DNA from: Mageeibacillus sp. UBA5770
GTDB taxonomy: Bacteria > Bacillota_A > Clostridia > Saccharofermentanales > Saccharofermentanaceae
NCBI GenBank assembly: GCA_002418705.1
Contig: DIEQ01000138.1
Coordinates: 1 to 19,993 of the forward strand
DNA: 19,993 nt
Direction: 5' to 3'
The position numbers were made by a program, and so were the translations under genes. The first letter of the stretch is position 1. Each line of letters starts with the position of its first letter. The notes beneath the pieces are model-generated. The model was given only the letters and a program-made list of their open reading frames with translations, was not told where the DNA came from and ran no database searches. Shown here in pieces: positions 1 to 7,814 of this stretch.

Positions 1-2
1 CA

Positions 3-512
3 AATTCTGATTCTCTGTATAGCGTGTGGATTGATGTGTTTGTGCCGGAGCAGTATGCCAACACCTTTGACCAATTCGTATACAATGGCAAAACGATAGC
101 TCAGTGGCGTGTTCTTGCTGATCTGACAGCCGGAACCTATCCATATTCCGAATACAATGGGGATCACGGAGGTAATGTAACAGTAGAAGAATGGGAACAA
201 TTGCAGGAGGATGCAAAAACACTGCAGGCAAAAGAAAATTGCGATGCAGCAACAGAAAAGTACATGACCGAGGTATATCCGGCAGTACAGGAGGCACAGA
301 AAACCGGAATGCTGCGTGAATATGACCGGCTATTACAGCTTGAATATGATGTATCGCTGTACGAGACATGGGAGTACTACGGCGAAGGCGATAAGCAATC
401 CTTCACGATATTAACAGGTCTTCTTACAAAATCGCAGATAGAAGAATTCAAGACTGACAGCGACTATGGATACTTCCTTGAATGGTTAGAGATGGCACCT
501 GGCATGCAGTAG
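3..512 (+). CDS. C-terminal part of an unrecognised protein (cut by window edge)
   Basis: The reading frame is open from the first complete codon at position 3 to a TAG stop, giving about 169 residues. A GTG at 24 could serve as a start, but no ribosome binding site precedes it and the frame continues to the window edge, so the true start is probably outside. The visible part is acidic and rich in Glu, Tyr, Gln and Thr, with no membrane segment, signal peptide or motif that I recognise. Residues from about 60 to 110 look helical (many Glu, Gln, Lys and Leu). The gene converges on modC with only a 34-base gap and no clear terminator between them. Function unknown. Confidence 0.7.
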   Translation, partial: NSDSLYSVWIDVFVPEQYANTFDQFVYNGKTIAQWRVLADLTAGTYPYSEYNGDHGGNVTVEEWEQLQEDAKTLQAKENCDAATEKYMTEVYPAVQEAQKTGMLREYDRLLQLEYDVSLYETWEYYGEGDKQSFTILTGLLTKSQIEEFKTDSDYGYFLEWLEMAPGMQ

Positions 513-546
513 TAGATCTGTTAATTTTCCGGTCGATGACCTGTTA

Positions 547-1590
547 TTATTCATACAGCATAAGAATATTCTGCGGCGCGACTCCCAGCTCGCTTGGGAA
601 CACCCCGGTCTTCCTGTCCTTGGGGATCCGCCACCAGACGGGAGGACTATCGATCTGCTGATTTGAATAGCGGAAAGTGATGACCCATGCGAACGGCTCT
701 TCGATTTCTTCTGTGAATACAACGGGAAAATGGTTGGCCACAGCTTTGGGGTTAAAATAGTGTGCCCGTATTCCAACAGCTTTCAAGTCATCACGCACCG
801 GTTGGACCATGGTTAAGTGAATCCCCCAGGAAGGGACTTCAACCTGATATTCACCGGTCTTGCGGGCATCTGCAATGTTTTTGCAGCCGGTCAAAATGGC
901 GCCCTGGCGGCTCCCCGGATCCGCAAATACTTCTTTTGTACCGCCGGTACGCAGGATACGCCCATTGTCCATAAGAGCCAGATGCCTGCACAACTGATAT
1001 GCTTCGTCCCGACTATGGGTTACCAGAATAACCTTCTTGTCAAAGCCGCGGAGCACATCTACAAGCTGCGCCTGCATCTGTTCTCTCAAAAAGCTGTCCA
1101 GTGCACTGAACGGCTCATCTAAAAGTAAAAGATTCGGACGGCTGGCCAGAATACGGGCAACCGAGACACGCTGCTGCTGTCCGCCGGAAAGCTGAGCCGG
1201 ATACTGACTTTCAAGTCCCTCCAGATGAAACATTCTGATCATATCTTTTAAGATTGTTTTCTTTTTGACTGAATCCTTTTCGCTGTACAGGCCGCACAGG
1301 ATATTCTGCTGCACGGTCATAGTTGGAAAAAGCGCAAAATTCTGGAACAGATAACCGACATGTCTCTCCTGCGGAGGCAGATTGATGTGCTTTTCGCTGT
1401 CGAAAAGGGTCACCCCATCGAGCACAATGCTGCCCTTATCAGGCTTCTCGATACCTGCAATACAGCGCAGGGTCATACTTTTGCCGGAACCCGAGGCGCC
1501 GAGAAAACCAAGCACGCCGTCCGTTGCTTCAAAGGCAATATCAAGTTTGAAGGCACCCACATATTTTTGAATATTAACAGACAGGCTCAT
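547..1590 (-). CDS. modC: Molybdate ABC transporter, ATP-binding protein ModC
   Basis: This is the cytoplasmic ATPase that powers molybdate import with ModB and ModA. The 347 residues show a complete ABC cassette: Walker A GASGSGKS at 31-38, Q-loop LFQN at 81-84, signature LSGGQQQR at 134-141, Walker B LLLLDEP at 154-160, D-loop SALD at 162-165 and the H-loop His in THS at 191-193. About 100 residues follow from roughly 245, the size and place of the oxyanion-binding TOBE/Mop-type domain of ModC, although this part is divergent. The ATG overlaps the modB stop codon by 4 bases (ATGA), so translation is probably coupled; an AGGTGG ribosome site lies 7 bases upstream. The domain alone could also fit sulfate or iron importers; the modA-modB neighbours and nearby mop decide for molybdate (tungstate not excluded). 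Confidence 0.93.
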   Translation of the reverse strand: MSLSVNIQKYVGAFKLDIAFEATDGVLGFLGASGSGKSMTLRCIAGIEKPDKGSIVLDGVTLFDSEKHINLPPQERHVGYLFQNFALFPTMTVQQNILCGLYSEKDSVKKKTILKDMIRMFHLEGLESQYPAQLSGGQQQRVSVARILASRPNLLLLDEPFSALDSFLREQMQAQLVDVLRGFDKKVILVTHSRDEAYQLCRHLALMDNGRILRTGGTKEVFADPGSRQGAILTGCKNIADARKTGEYQVEVPSWGIHLTMVQPVRDDLKAVGIRAHYFNPKAVANHFPVVFTEEIEEPFAWVITFRYSNQQIDSPPVWWRIPKDRKTGVFPSELGVAPQNILMLYE

Positions 1591-2261
1591 TTACTCGACC
1601 ACCTTTCTGTTCGTTTCTTTTCAAGCATACTCACAGCCAGAAGCACTACGGCAGAAATCGCCAGGTTGACCATTACCCAACGAAACGCAAGCTCATCGTT
1701 CTCCGTGCGCCACAGCTGATACACGGTTGTGGAAATCGTGGCGGTTCTTCCCGGAATATACCCTGCGATCATGCTTGTTGCGCCATACTCTCCCAGAGCA
1801 CGTGCGAATGCCAAAACGGCACCGGCAAGAATACCCTGACGGCAGGCAGGCATGCGGATCCGCCAGAATATGTATGTATTAGGCAGTCCCAGGGTCTGGC
1901 CCGAATAGGCCAGCGTTTCATCAAAGCTCTCGAAGGCACCGCGTGCCGTACGGTACATGAGGGGGAACGACACGACGGCAGCAGCGAAAATTCCGCTGTA
2001 CCAGATCATGACCAGCCTGACATCAAAGACGCTCATGAACCAGGCGCCAAGAGGACGGTTGGGGCCAAGCAAAACAATCAGGAAATAGCCGACTACGGTA
2101 GGCGGAAGTACAAGCGGCAAAGTAAGAATGACGTCAAGGACACCCTTTATCAGCCTGGGCAGTCTTGCCACATAATACGCGGCAAAGATACCGGTGAAAA
2201 ATACGATCACACTGGAAATGGCCGCTATGCGCAGAGAATTGTATAAAGGATACCAATCCAT
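1587..2261 (-). CDS. modB: Molybdate ABC transporter, permease ModB
   Basis: This integral membrane subunit forms the channel for molybdate and docks ModC. It has 224 residues, the usual length for ModB, with five or six hydrophobic segments (about 9-31, 42-65, 83-104, 145-166 and 192-212). The cytoplasmic EAA loop that contacts the ATPase is visible around 118-138, with the conserved turn TLGLPN at 123-128. The ModB family signature follows at 158-173 (EYGATSMIAGYIPGRT, close to the usual EFGATIMFAGNIPGRT). An AAGGGG ribosome site precedes the ATG. It sits between modA (upstream, 84-base gap with a stem-loop) and modC (4-base overlap). Confidence 0.94.
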   Translation of the reverse strand: MDWYPLYNSLRIAAISSVIVFFTGIFAAYYVARLPRLIKGVLDVILTLPLVLPPTVVGYFLIVLLGPNRPLGAWFMSVFDVRLVMIWYSGIFAAAVVSFPLMYRTARGAFESFDETLAYSGQTLGLPNTYIFWRIRMPACRQGILAGAVLAFARALGEYGATSMIAGYIPGRTATISTTVYQLWRTENDELAFRWVMVNLAISAVVLLAVSMLEKKRTERWSSK

Positions 2262-2285
2262 CAGACGTACCCCTTTCCTTACAGT

Positions 2286-2319
2286 AACAGGCGGGGCGGC
2301 CTAAAACCGCCCCGCTGTT
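2286..2319 (-). other. GC-rich stem-loop between modA and modB
   Basis: Arms 2286-2299 and 2307-2319 are complementary over 13 pairs with one bulged G, around a 7-base loop. The core GCGGGGCGG / CCGCCCCGC is perfect. The stem lies in the 84-base gap after the modA stop. No T-run follows on the minus strand (the next bases read ACTGTAAGG), so it is not a standard intrinsic terminator. By analogy with other transporter operons it may protect the 3' end of the modA message, giving more binding protein than permease. That role is an inference. Confidence 0.6.
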
Positions 2320-2345
2320 AATTAATAATTATAATATAAAACAGA

Positions 2346-3263
2346 TTACCCAACTGCAGTAAATCCAACATTTGTAAATACTGCCATAGCCTCATCCGTC
2401 TGAAGGAAGTCTAGAAAAGATTTAGCTTCATCCTGATGCGCTGAGGTATTTATGATAGCTGCCGGGTAGACAGCCAATCCGCACATCTCCTTTGTTGCCT
2501 CAGCAACACTGGTCAGTCCCGCACTGAAAGCGTCAGTACCGTAGATAACACCGCAGTCGACAGATCCCTCTGATACCTGTATTGTAACTTCTTTGACATT
2601 TGTGCCGTAACTCAGGACGCCGGCAGAGGACAGGGCGGATTCGTCAAGTTCGTAGAAGGCAAGGATCTTCTGAGTATACTGGCCGACAGGCATATCGCTG
2701 TTTCCCATGGCCATGAGGATACTTCCGTTCTTCAGACCTGCGGCCATATCTTCAAAGCTCTTTATGTTACCGGTATTCTTATCGGGAACAACCAGAACAA
2801 CCTTATTCTCCAGAAGATTGACACGGGTACCTTGCAGGACAAAATCAAGTCCTTCTGTGTTAACAGAAGCATCAGCTATTTTGTCCATCTGATCCATCTG
2901 CTTCTGTCCGGCAGAAATGAATATATCACAGCCGGCTCCTTCCTGGATTTGTGTTTTAAGGGTTCCGGAAGAATCAAAGTTAAAAGTCAGGGTAATATTG
3001 GGATTTTCTGCTGTGTACATGCCTCCGATTTCAGTAAGCGTCTCTGTCATGGATGCAGCTGCGAAGACAACCAGCTCAACGGGTGCGGCAGTCACGGCAG
3101 GGACGGTGGCTGCTTCGGTTACTTCCGCCGTTGCATCTGCAGAAGTTGCTTCAGCCGTGATTTCCCGGGCTGTGGTTGTGACCGTTGCTGCGCCTGAGCT
3201 GCAGGCAGTCAGGCAGGTGGTCATCATGATGATGGCTGTCAGTAGTGAGATGAATTTTTTCAT
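2346..3263 (-). CDS. modA: Molybdate-binding lipoprotein ModA
   Basis: This is the substrate-binding protein of the importer, anchored outside the membrane. It has 305 residues. A lipoprotein signal peptide ends in LTAC with the lipidated Cys at 21. A Thr/Ala/Glu/Val-rich linker of about 40 residues follows (22-62), probably a spacer through the wall. The binding fold then starts with LVVFAAASM, where the conserved Ser is a likely oxyanion ligand. DSSGTL, GNSDMPVGQY and DCGVIYGTDA are further typical ModA segments. An AGGAG ribosome site lies 8 bases before the ATG. It is the first gene of modABC, downstream of the mop terminator. The long low-complexity linker is unusual for ModA but common in lipoproteins of Clostridia. 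Confidence 0.93.
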   Translation of the reverse strand: MKKFISLLTAIIMMTTCLTACSSGAATVTTTAREITAEATSADATAEVTEAATVPAVTAAPVELVVFAAASMTETLTEIGGMYTAENPNITLTFNFDSSGTLKTQIQEGAGCDIFISAGQKQMDQMDKIADASVNTEGLDFVLQGTRVNLLENKVVLVVPDKNTGNIKSFEDMAAGLKNGSILMAMGNSDMPVGQYTQKILAFYELDESALSSAGVLSYGTNVKEVTIQVSEGSVDCGVIYGTDAFSAGLTSVAEATKEMCGLAVYPAAIINTSAHQDEAKSFLDFLQTDEAMAVFTNVGFTAVG

Positions 3264-3298
3264 GGCTTTTTCTCCTATGTTTCAAAGATTTATTTTCA

Positions 3299-3334
3299 AT
3301 CGTGGATTTACACGTTTGAATCATATTAATTATA
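3299..3334 (-). promoter_or_regulatory. Probable modA promoter region with an adjacent dyad
   Basis: On the minus strand a perfect TATAAT occurs at 3334-3329, about 65 bases before the modA start. No good -35 box lies at 16-18 bases, so the promoter may depend on an activator. Just downstream, 3299-3318 forms an imperfect dyad (AACGTG ... CACGATT on the minus strand), a possible regulator site. It does not match the E. coli ModE box closely enough for me to name the regulator. Confidence 0.35.
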
Positions 3335-3400
3335 CTCCAATTTTCCATCCATAATAGATTCAGCAGGAGAACAATGCATTCGCTGCTGTTACACATTAAT

Positions 3401-3446
3401 AAGATAAAAAACACCTCCGTAGTTTGTCATTAAACTACAAAGGTGT
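3401..3446 (-). terminator. Rho-independent terminator of mop
   Basis: Read on the minus strand, the stem ACACCTTTGTAGTTT / AAACTACGGAGGTGT (3446-3432 with 3425-3411) has two internal mismatches and a short loop, followed at once by TTTTTATCTTATT. This is a good intrinsic terminator. It lies 43 bases after the mop stop and before the modA leader, so mop and modABC are probably separate transcripts. Confidence 0.8.
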
Positions 3447-3488
3447 CTGTAAATCTTATATCATCCGGAAAAATTGGATTGTACTTAG

Positions 3489-3692
3489 TTACTTTCCAAC
3501 CATAACGGAAGAGGCCTTAATAATGGCATAAGCTTCATCACCAATCTTCAGATCCAGTGATTTTGCGGAACCGGTGGTGATGCTTGCAACAATTTCAGTT
3601 CCCATGACATCGAGAACAACTTCTGTTGATACGGGTCCCTGCGTGATTTCTTTTATTATACCTTTAAGCTGGTTTCGTGCAGATAGCTGCAT
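3489..3692 (-). CDS. mop: Molybdenum-pterin/molybdate-binding protein Mop (molbindin)
   Basis: The small protein of 67 residues consists of a single TOBE/Mop domain, starting with the characteristic SARNQLKG and containing a VSTEVV strand and a SAKSL loop. Proteins of this family form hexamers that bind molybdate or tungstate and are thought to store or buffer the oxyanion in the cytoplasm. I chose the ATG at 3692 rather than the GTG three codons earlier, because AAGGAGG then sits 8 bases upstream; with the GTG start the ribosome site would overlap the start codon. It has its own terminator and lies just upstream of modABC on the same strand. A possible extended -10 element (TGG-TAAAAT) is at 3759-3751 on the minus strand. 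Confidence 0.9.
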   Translation of the reverse strand: MQLSARNQLKGIIKEITQGPVSTEVVLDVMGTEIVASITTGSAKSLDLKIGDEAYAIIKASSVMVGK

Positions 3693-3829
3693 ATGATGCA
3701 CCTCCTTTTGTCGTGTTGGATAAACTATAATTTTAATATTATATTGTTATATTTTACCACAACAGCATGTAAGATAAAACTGGCGATGGAGCCTGTCTTT
3801 TCCAATGTGAAGCGGATGAAGTTTGTGCA

Positions 3830-6715
3830 TTATCTACTAGATCTGATATTCCTCTTTTTCAGCCCCGTCAGCCTCAATATTAACCATGTAACGAGACCCA
3901 AAGCTACAAATCCAGCTGAAATCCAGATCGCCAGAGGAGTCCATCCGCTTCCCGGAGTTTTCGGGACTACAAGCGTCCCATCGTCGTTTTGCACTTGAAT
4001 CCGGTATGAACCGAGTACGGTACTCTTGCTGTTTAAGGCGTCGATCACAAGTTCGCCATTAGCATTCAAATCTTCCCGGCTGATCATGATCTGAACTTTT
4101 TCTGTGCCGTCAATCGAGATAATATCTCCGCCAGCTGTCTTGATGTATCTGGTTGCATCGGGCAGTTTTCCGGTATCGATTTCTACCGTTATCATGCCGG
4201 TTACTTTGTCCTCTTTGATTGTAAGCGGTATCAGAATGGTTGTCTTTCTATCCGGATTCGTTTCCTTGGGTGTTGTGCTCTCAGCAGGTTCTGTTGTTTC
4301 TGTAGGCGCCGCAGTCTCTGTCGGTGTGGGTGTTGCTGTCGGCACCGGGGTGGGAGCCGCTGTCGGTAATGGTGCTGTTGTAGGGACCGGTGCCGGTGTA
4401 GGCGTTGGCAGCGGTACCTGCGTCGGTAACGGAGTTGGCGCAGCAGTTGGTATTGGCGTGGCAACAGGTGTAGGCGCAGGTGTTGCAGGCGGGCCGATCC
4501 ACTTCGCAAAAAGGGTATGCACATGTGCTGTGCTTACCTTTGATACGTCCGTAATCCTGATTCCGGTATCGCCCTCATCGGACCACCATCCATCGAATGT
4601 GAAGCCGGTACGCGAAGGTGTCGGCAGGTGCTGGTCTGTGATGCCATCTGCTGCCTTACCGTAAGTGCTGTCAAATAATTTGACCTGTGAAGATGGAAAC
4701 ACCGATCCGCCTGCAGCATTAAAAGTTACAACATAGGCGTTGGCTTTCCACTGTGCGTATAAATTGACAGGTGACTGGATGGCAAATGTAGTGCCCGCAA
4801 TATAGTCCGTACCACTGCCGTCTGCCATCGTGTTCCAATCATTGAAAGAATATCCGGTTTTCGCAAGGGATCCACGGCTTTCGATAATTACATCTGCGCC
4901 ATACGTGTATTCGGTGGAGTCAGTTGGAGCGGTACCGTCGGTATTCCCGTTACCGTAGTAAGCTACGGTATATTTTATGGACGTCCACTTTGCATACAAT
5001 GTATGATCTGCTGCATTGGTTACTGTTGTAATATCCGTAACTTCAGTACCGGTTCCATTATCTCCCGTCCACCATCCTGCAAAAGTGTGTCCGGACAACG
5101 TCGGGGCAGGGAGGACTTCGTCTGTCGTGCCATCCGAGGCTTTGCCGTAGGTGCTTCCGAGTAATTTTACCTGCGTGGATGGGGTCACCGTGCCGCCTTG
5201 CGCGTCAAATGTCACGATGACACCGGGTATCGGGATCAGAAGTAAGCTGCTCTCTGCTGCAGTTCCCTGAGTCGTTCCGGTTAATGCGACAGGGGTAACT
5301 TCAAAGCTGATGTATCTCCCCAGGTCGGCCGTCTGTATTGTATATGTCTGCTCCATAGCATCCAATATTGCTGTTTTCCCTATGCCGGATTCATTGTCCG
5401 AACGATACCATACAAATGTTGATTCACCCTGTTCATCATTCTCAGCGTCTGAATATTCATAGCTGCCTGTCAGATTCTGACCGAGAGCAGCTGTACCAGT
5501 GATCTGTGGATTAGCCGCTATGGGGGCTGTGTTCATAACAACACCTGCGCCGACTCCGATCAGGACAGGATAATAATCGTTTTTGTGATCGGTATCAGCA
5601 GCCCAGACTGTAGATCCGGCATTTGAGTTTAGCTCGGATACAAAAACGGGGAGTCTGAGCTCTGCAGAAGACCTGCCTTCGGGAGCTCCGATGCCAAGGT
5701 TGATTCCGACTCCGGATACCATGACGGTCGTGTTCCAGTAACAAAATGAGATGTTGCCGGCAGCTATATATCCCGCGAATCCGCCGACAGCAGAATTGAT
5801 TCCAGGTTCAGCAATTACGGTGCCGACAGCATAACAATTCGTTATGAAACCGGAATTGTGAGGGGACATTCCGAAATGCCCTGTCAATCCGCCGACTCTG
5901 GCTTCACCCGTACACAATATATTGCCTGTGGCATAACAGTTGGAGATCGAAATACTTAATTGATTTGCGCCTAGCCCGAGCAGGCCGCCGGCAATCGTAT
6001 ATGACATAGTATCGTCAAAGATGGTTCCGGTACTTCCGGCTCCCGTGATGTTAACCGTTGAATATGATTTTGCGATGGTACCCCGATTCATCTGGCCGAT
6101 GAGACCGCCAATGTAGGTATTATCCTTGGTGCACACGATGTTGCCGGTCGAATAACAGTTATTAACTGTTCCATCGATATATCCGGCAAGTGCGCCGACT
6201 TTACTGTAGCTGCCGACATATGCACCGTAAATGGAGACATTCTCGACACCGACATTTTCGATGCTGATATCAGTACCGGTGAAGCCGGTATATCCGAACA
6301 ATCCCAGACAGGGGAGGGCTGTAACCGGAGCTTCCGGCGATCCGATAGAAAGATTGCTGATGATATGATTATCTCCGTTGAAAAATCCCCGAAAATCATT
6401 TTCATATCCCAGGCCAATGGGAGTCCATTGTATGCCGGCCAGATCAATATCAGAAATAAGGATATAGTATGCATGATTATACGCAGGATCATTTGCGTTT
6501 ACACGATCTGCCAGTAAGGCAAGCTGTGCTCCCGAAGCGATTTGAAATGGGTCTCTCCACTTGCCTCTGCCGCCGGAAAATCCGGAAGCAATGGTTCCGT
6601 CCCACACATCGGCAGCAAAATGAACAGCCGGGACATGAATTCCTGAAAGAAGGCTAAGACAAATTGTAATAGTCAGGAAAGTGGAAACGTATTTTTTGAA
6701 GAGATATATACTCAT
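3830..6715 (-). CDS. Large multidomain surface protein with GLUG and InlB repeats and a C-terminal membrane anchor
   Basis: I place the start at ATG 6715 (961 residues), because AGGAG lies 9 bases upstream and a signal peptide follows directly (basic KK, then a hydrophobic stretch to about 35); an in-frame ATG 14 codons earlier has no such support. In order: a glycine-rich beta region with GLUG-type repeats (GGLIGQMNRGTI, CYSTGNI, GGLLG) at about 170-330; an Ig-like segment (QNLTGSYEYSDAEN) at 395-495; three InlB B-repeats at about 498-577, 580-657 and 661-739, each ending in LYAKW, LYAQW or LFAKW; a Pro/Thr/Ala stalk at 742-820; a C-terminal domain at 825-912; a hydrophobic helix at about 925-950; and the basic tail KKRNIRSSR. 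The Cys-poor design, stalk and anchor indicate a cell-surface adhesin-like or ligand-binding protein. No catalytic motif is visible and the ligand is unknown. Confidence 0.85.
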   Translation of the reverse strand: MSIYLFKKYVSTFLTITICLSLLSGIHVPAVHFAADVWDGTIASGFSGGRGKWRDPFQIASGAQLALLADRVNANDPAYNHAYYILISDIDLAGIQWTPIGLGYENDFRGFFNGDNHIISNLSIGSPEAPVTALPCLGLFGYTGFTGTDISIENVGVENVSIYGAYVGSYSKVGALAGYIDGTVNNCYSTGNIVCTKDNTYIGGLIGQMNRGTIAKSYSTVNITGAGSTGTIFDDTMSYTIAGGLLGLGANQLSISISNCYATGNILCTGEARVGGLTGHFGMSPHNSGFITNCYAVGTVIAEPGINSAVGGFAGYIAAGNISFCYWNTTVMVSGVGINLGIGAPEGRSSAELRLPVFVSELNSNAGSTVWAADTDHKNDYYPVLIGVGAGVVMNTAPIAANPQITGTAALGQNLTGSYEYSDAENDEQGESTFVWYRSDNESGIGKTAILDAMEQTYTIQTADLGRYISFEVTPVALTGTTQGTAAESSLLLIPIPGVIVTFDAQGGTVTPSTQVKLLGSTYGKASDGTTDEVLPAPTLSGHTFAGWWTGDNGTGTEVTDITTVTNAADHTLYAKWTSIKYTVAYYGNGNTDGTAPTDSTEYTYGADVIIESRGSLAKTGYSFNDWNTMADGSGTDYIAGTTFAIQSPVNLYAQWKANAYVVTFNAAGGSVFPSSQVKLFDSTYGKAADGITDQHLPTPSRTGFTFDGWWSDEGDTGIRITDVSKVSTAHVHTLFAKWIGPPATPAPTPVATPIPTAAPTPLPTQVPLPTPTPAPVPTTAPLPTAAPTPVPTATPTPTETAAPTETTEPAESTTPKETNPDRKTTILIPLTIKEDKVTGMITVEIDTGKLPDATRYIKTAGGDIISIDGTEKVQIMISREDLNANGELVIDALNSKSTVLGSYRIQVQNDDGTLVVPKTPGSGWTPLAIWISAGFVALGLVTWLILRLTGLKKRNIRSSR
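4256..4492 (-). repeat. Low-complexity Pro/Thr/Ala stalk within the surface protein
   Basis: About 79 codons encode short Pro-Thr-Ala units (APTP, TPTP, AAPTP) and then a Thr/Glu/Pro part (TETAAPTETTEP). Such stalks are often glycosylated and extend the ligand-binding region away from the wall. The repeated DNA makes long Gly/Val/Ala-rich frames appear open on the other strand; these are shadows. Confidence 0.85.
4496..5221 (-). repeat. Three InlB B-repeat (Listeria-Bacteroides) domains
   Basis: Three tandem units of about 78-81 residues each contain a V.FDAQGG/NAAGG-like start, a TFAGWW, SFNDWN or TFDGWW middle and a Tyr/Phe-Ala-Lys/Gln-Trp end. Units 1 and 3 are closest to each other (both contain QVKL, STYGKA and a TD.hLP segment); unit 2 is divergent. 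These beta-grasp-like modules are spacer or binding units in surface proteins of Firmicutes. Confidence 0.85.
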
Positions 6716-6910
6716 ACAATTGATCTCCTGTTCTGCAAAATGGAAATAAGTATTCATACATCCAATTCGTTAGTTCAGTACAAGAATTACCAATTATTTG
6801 TTCTATATTCTAATCTGATAATAACATAAAATGCCTCAAAAGTGCGTCTCAGATGCATTGCGGCAGCGCCTGCAGGGACCGGATGAATTATAGAAATTAC
6901 TGGATATGTT

Positions 6911-6971
6911 TTCGTCGATTAAATTCGATTAAAGTTTCTACGAAATTTTTCGACGAAATTCGAACGAAATT
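6911..6971. repeat. Cluster of short direct and inverted repeats upstream of the 7068 operon
   Basis: ACGAAATT occurs three times (6940-6947, 6953-6960, 6964-6971). CGATTAAATT/CGATTAAAGT is a near-perfect 10-base tandem (6916-6925, 6926-6935). TTCGTCGA at 6911-6918 is the exact inverse of TCGACGAA at 6950-6957. The rest of the gene-free stretch 6758-6910 holds only the leader of the surface protein gene; I found no convincing promoter there. Confidence 0.6.
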
Positions 6972-6979
6972 ATTTTTGA

Positions 6980-7025
6980 AATACGGTAAAACCGTATTGA
7001 CAAAAAGTATAAAATACTTTACATT
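6980..7025 (+). promoter_or_regulatory. Promoter with two operator-like dyads
   Basis: A perfect -35 box TTGACA (6997-7002) and a -10-like TACATT (7020-7025) are separated by 17 bases, about 45 bases before the ATG at 7068. Two perfect dyads with 3-base spacers overlap it: AATACGGT-aaa-ACCGTATT (6980-6998, covering part of the -35) and AAAGTAT-aaa-ATACTTT (7004-7020, filling the spacer). Their centres are 23 bases apart, about two helical turns. The XRE repressor encoded in the operon is the obvious candidate to bind here and repress its own transcription. Confidence 0.65.
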
Positions 7026-7067
7026 ATGTTTAGAGGACAATACAAAATGTAAAGGAGAGTGTTGCAT

Positions 7068-7562
7068 ATGTCATACCAAACAAAAAAAACAATCACAAGC
7101 ATGATCTCTGGTGTACTTATTCTTGCGGCTTATTGCATCTATGCATTCGGAAAATACAATTCGGGATCTGTCGCACAGGGAGATCTGAAGTTCTGGGCGC
7201 AAACAATGCTGGTATTCATCGGCATCGGAATTGGAGTCACAATCGTCCTGCAGATTATTTTTCACATCGCACTTTCGATAGGCATCGCCATCAAGGATCG
7301 TGACTGCGATGACAAAGAGATCAGCCGTAAAGTTGAAGCTACTGTCATCGAAGACGAGATGGACAAACTGATTGAGCTCAAATCATTACGAGTCGGCTTC
7401 ATCGTTGCAGGTGTTGGATTTGTCTGGGCACTTATCGTTATGGCTATGGGATATTCGATCGTGCTGGCCATTAACATCATGTTTTTATCATTCCAGATAG
7501 GATCGCTTATGGAAGGCATTTCGAGCCTGTATTTTTATGGGAAGGGTGTCCGAAATGGCTAA
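7068..7562 (+). CDS. Four-helix membrane protein paired with an XRE regulator
   Basis: The 164-residue protein has four predicted membrane segments (about 10-28, 44-75, 108-128 and 130-150), with a charged loop rich in Asp, Glu and Lys at 76-107. I chose ATG 7068 because AAAGGAG (7051-7057) is 10 bases upstream; the in-frame GTG at 7059 would be only one base from that site. The gene overlaps the next gene, an XRE repressor, by 8 bases. Pairs of a small DUF2178/DUF3796-like membrane protein and a tiny XRE regulator are frequent in Firmicutes; the membrane partner's role is not established. The assignment to that group rests on layout and topology, not on a specific motif. Confidence 0.8.
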   Translation: MSYQTKKTITSMISGVLILAAYCIYAFGKYNSGSVAQGDLKFWAQTMLVFIGIGIGVTIVLQIIFHIALSIGIAIKDRDCDDKEISRKVEATVIEDEMDKLIELKSLRVGFIVAGVGFVWALIVMAMGYSIVLAINIMFLSFQIGSLMEGISSLYFYGKGVRNG

Positions 7563-7785
7563 GAAATTTGTAATTACGAACAACATCCGGACGCTGCGCT
7601 TTTTCGCCGGAGAGATGACCCAGCAGGAGCTCGCCGAGAAGGCCAGTGTCTCCCGGCAGACGATCATCGCCGTAGAAGCCGGTAAGTATTCGCCTACACT
7701 TGAACTGGCCTTTCGGATAGCCGACGCTTTCGGGGTCCCGATCGGCGAAGTGTTTGGATTCGAAGTGAAGGAAGATGCCAAATAG
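7555..7785 (+). CDS. Small XRE-family helix-turn-helix regulator
   Basis: The 76-residue protein is little more than a DNA-binding domain. The helix-turn-helix covers about 18-50: [16 protein letters not shown] as helices 2-3, then the conserved [15 protein letters not shown] and a C-terminal IGEVF. This matches the short XRE regulators (YgzD-like) that bind as dimers. I chose ATG 7555, preceded by GAAGGG, over an upstream GTG (7537 frame), because the family begins with MAKKF-like residues. It overlaps the membrane protein gene by 8 bases, so the two are translationally coupled. It probably acts on the dyads at 6980-7020. Confidence 0.9.
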   Translation: MAKKFVITNNIRTLRFFAGEMTQQELAEKASVSRQTIIAVEAGKYSPTLELAFRIADAFGVPIGEVFGFEVKEDAK

Positions 7786-7814
7786 TATCTGGTCATCGAA
7801 AGAAGGAGATTCAA

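Noticed and set aside
530..543. Small GGTC-GAT-GACC hairpin between the first two genes as a terminator
   Set aside because: A four-pair stem without a proper T-run on either strand is too weak to call.
2286..2319. Stem-loop between modA and modB as an intrinsic terminator
   Set aside because: The stem is strong, but no T-run follows on the minus strand, and modB and modC need the read-through.
4104..4664. Long plus-strand frame rich in Gly and Val opposite the surface protein
   Set aside because: It is the complement of the Pro/Thr stalk codons; there is no ribosome site, and the minus-strand protein has clear domains here.
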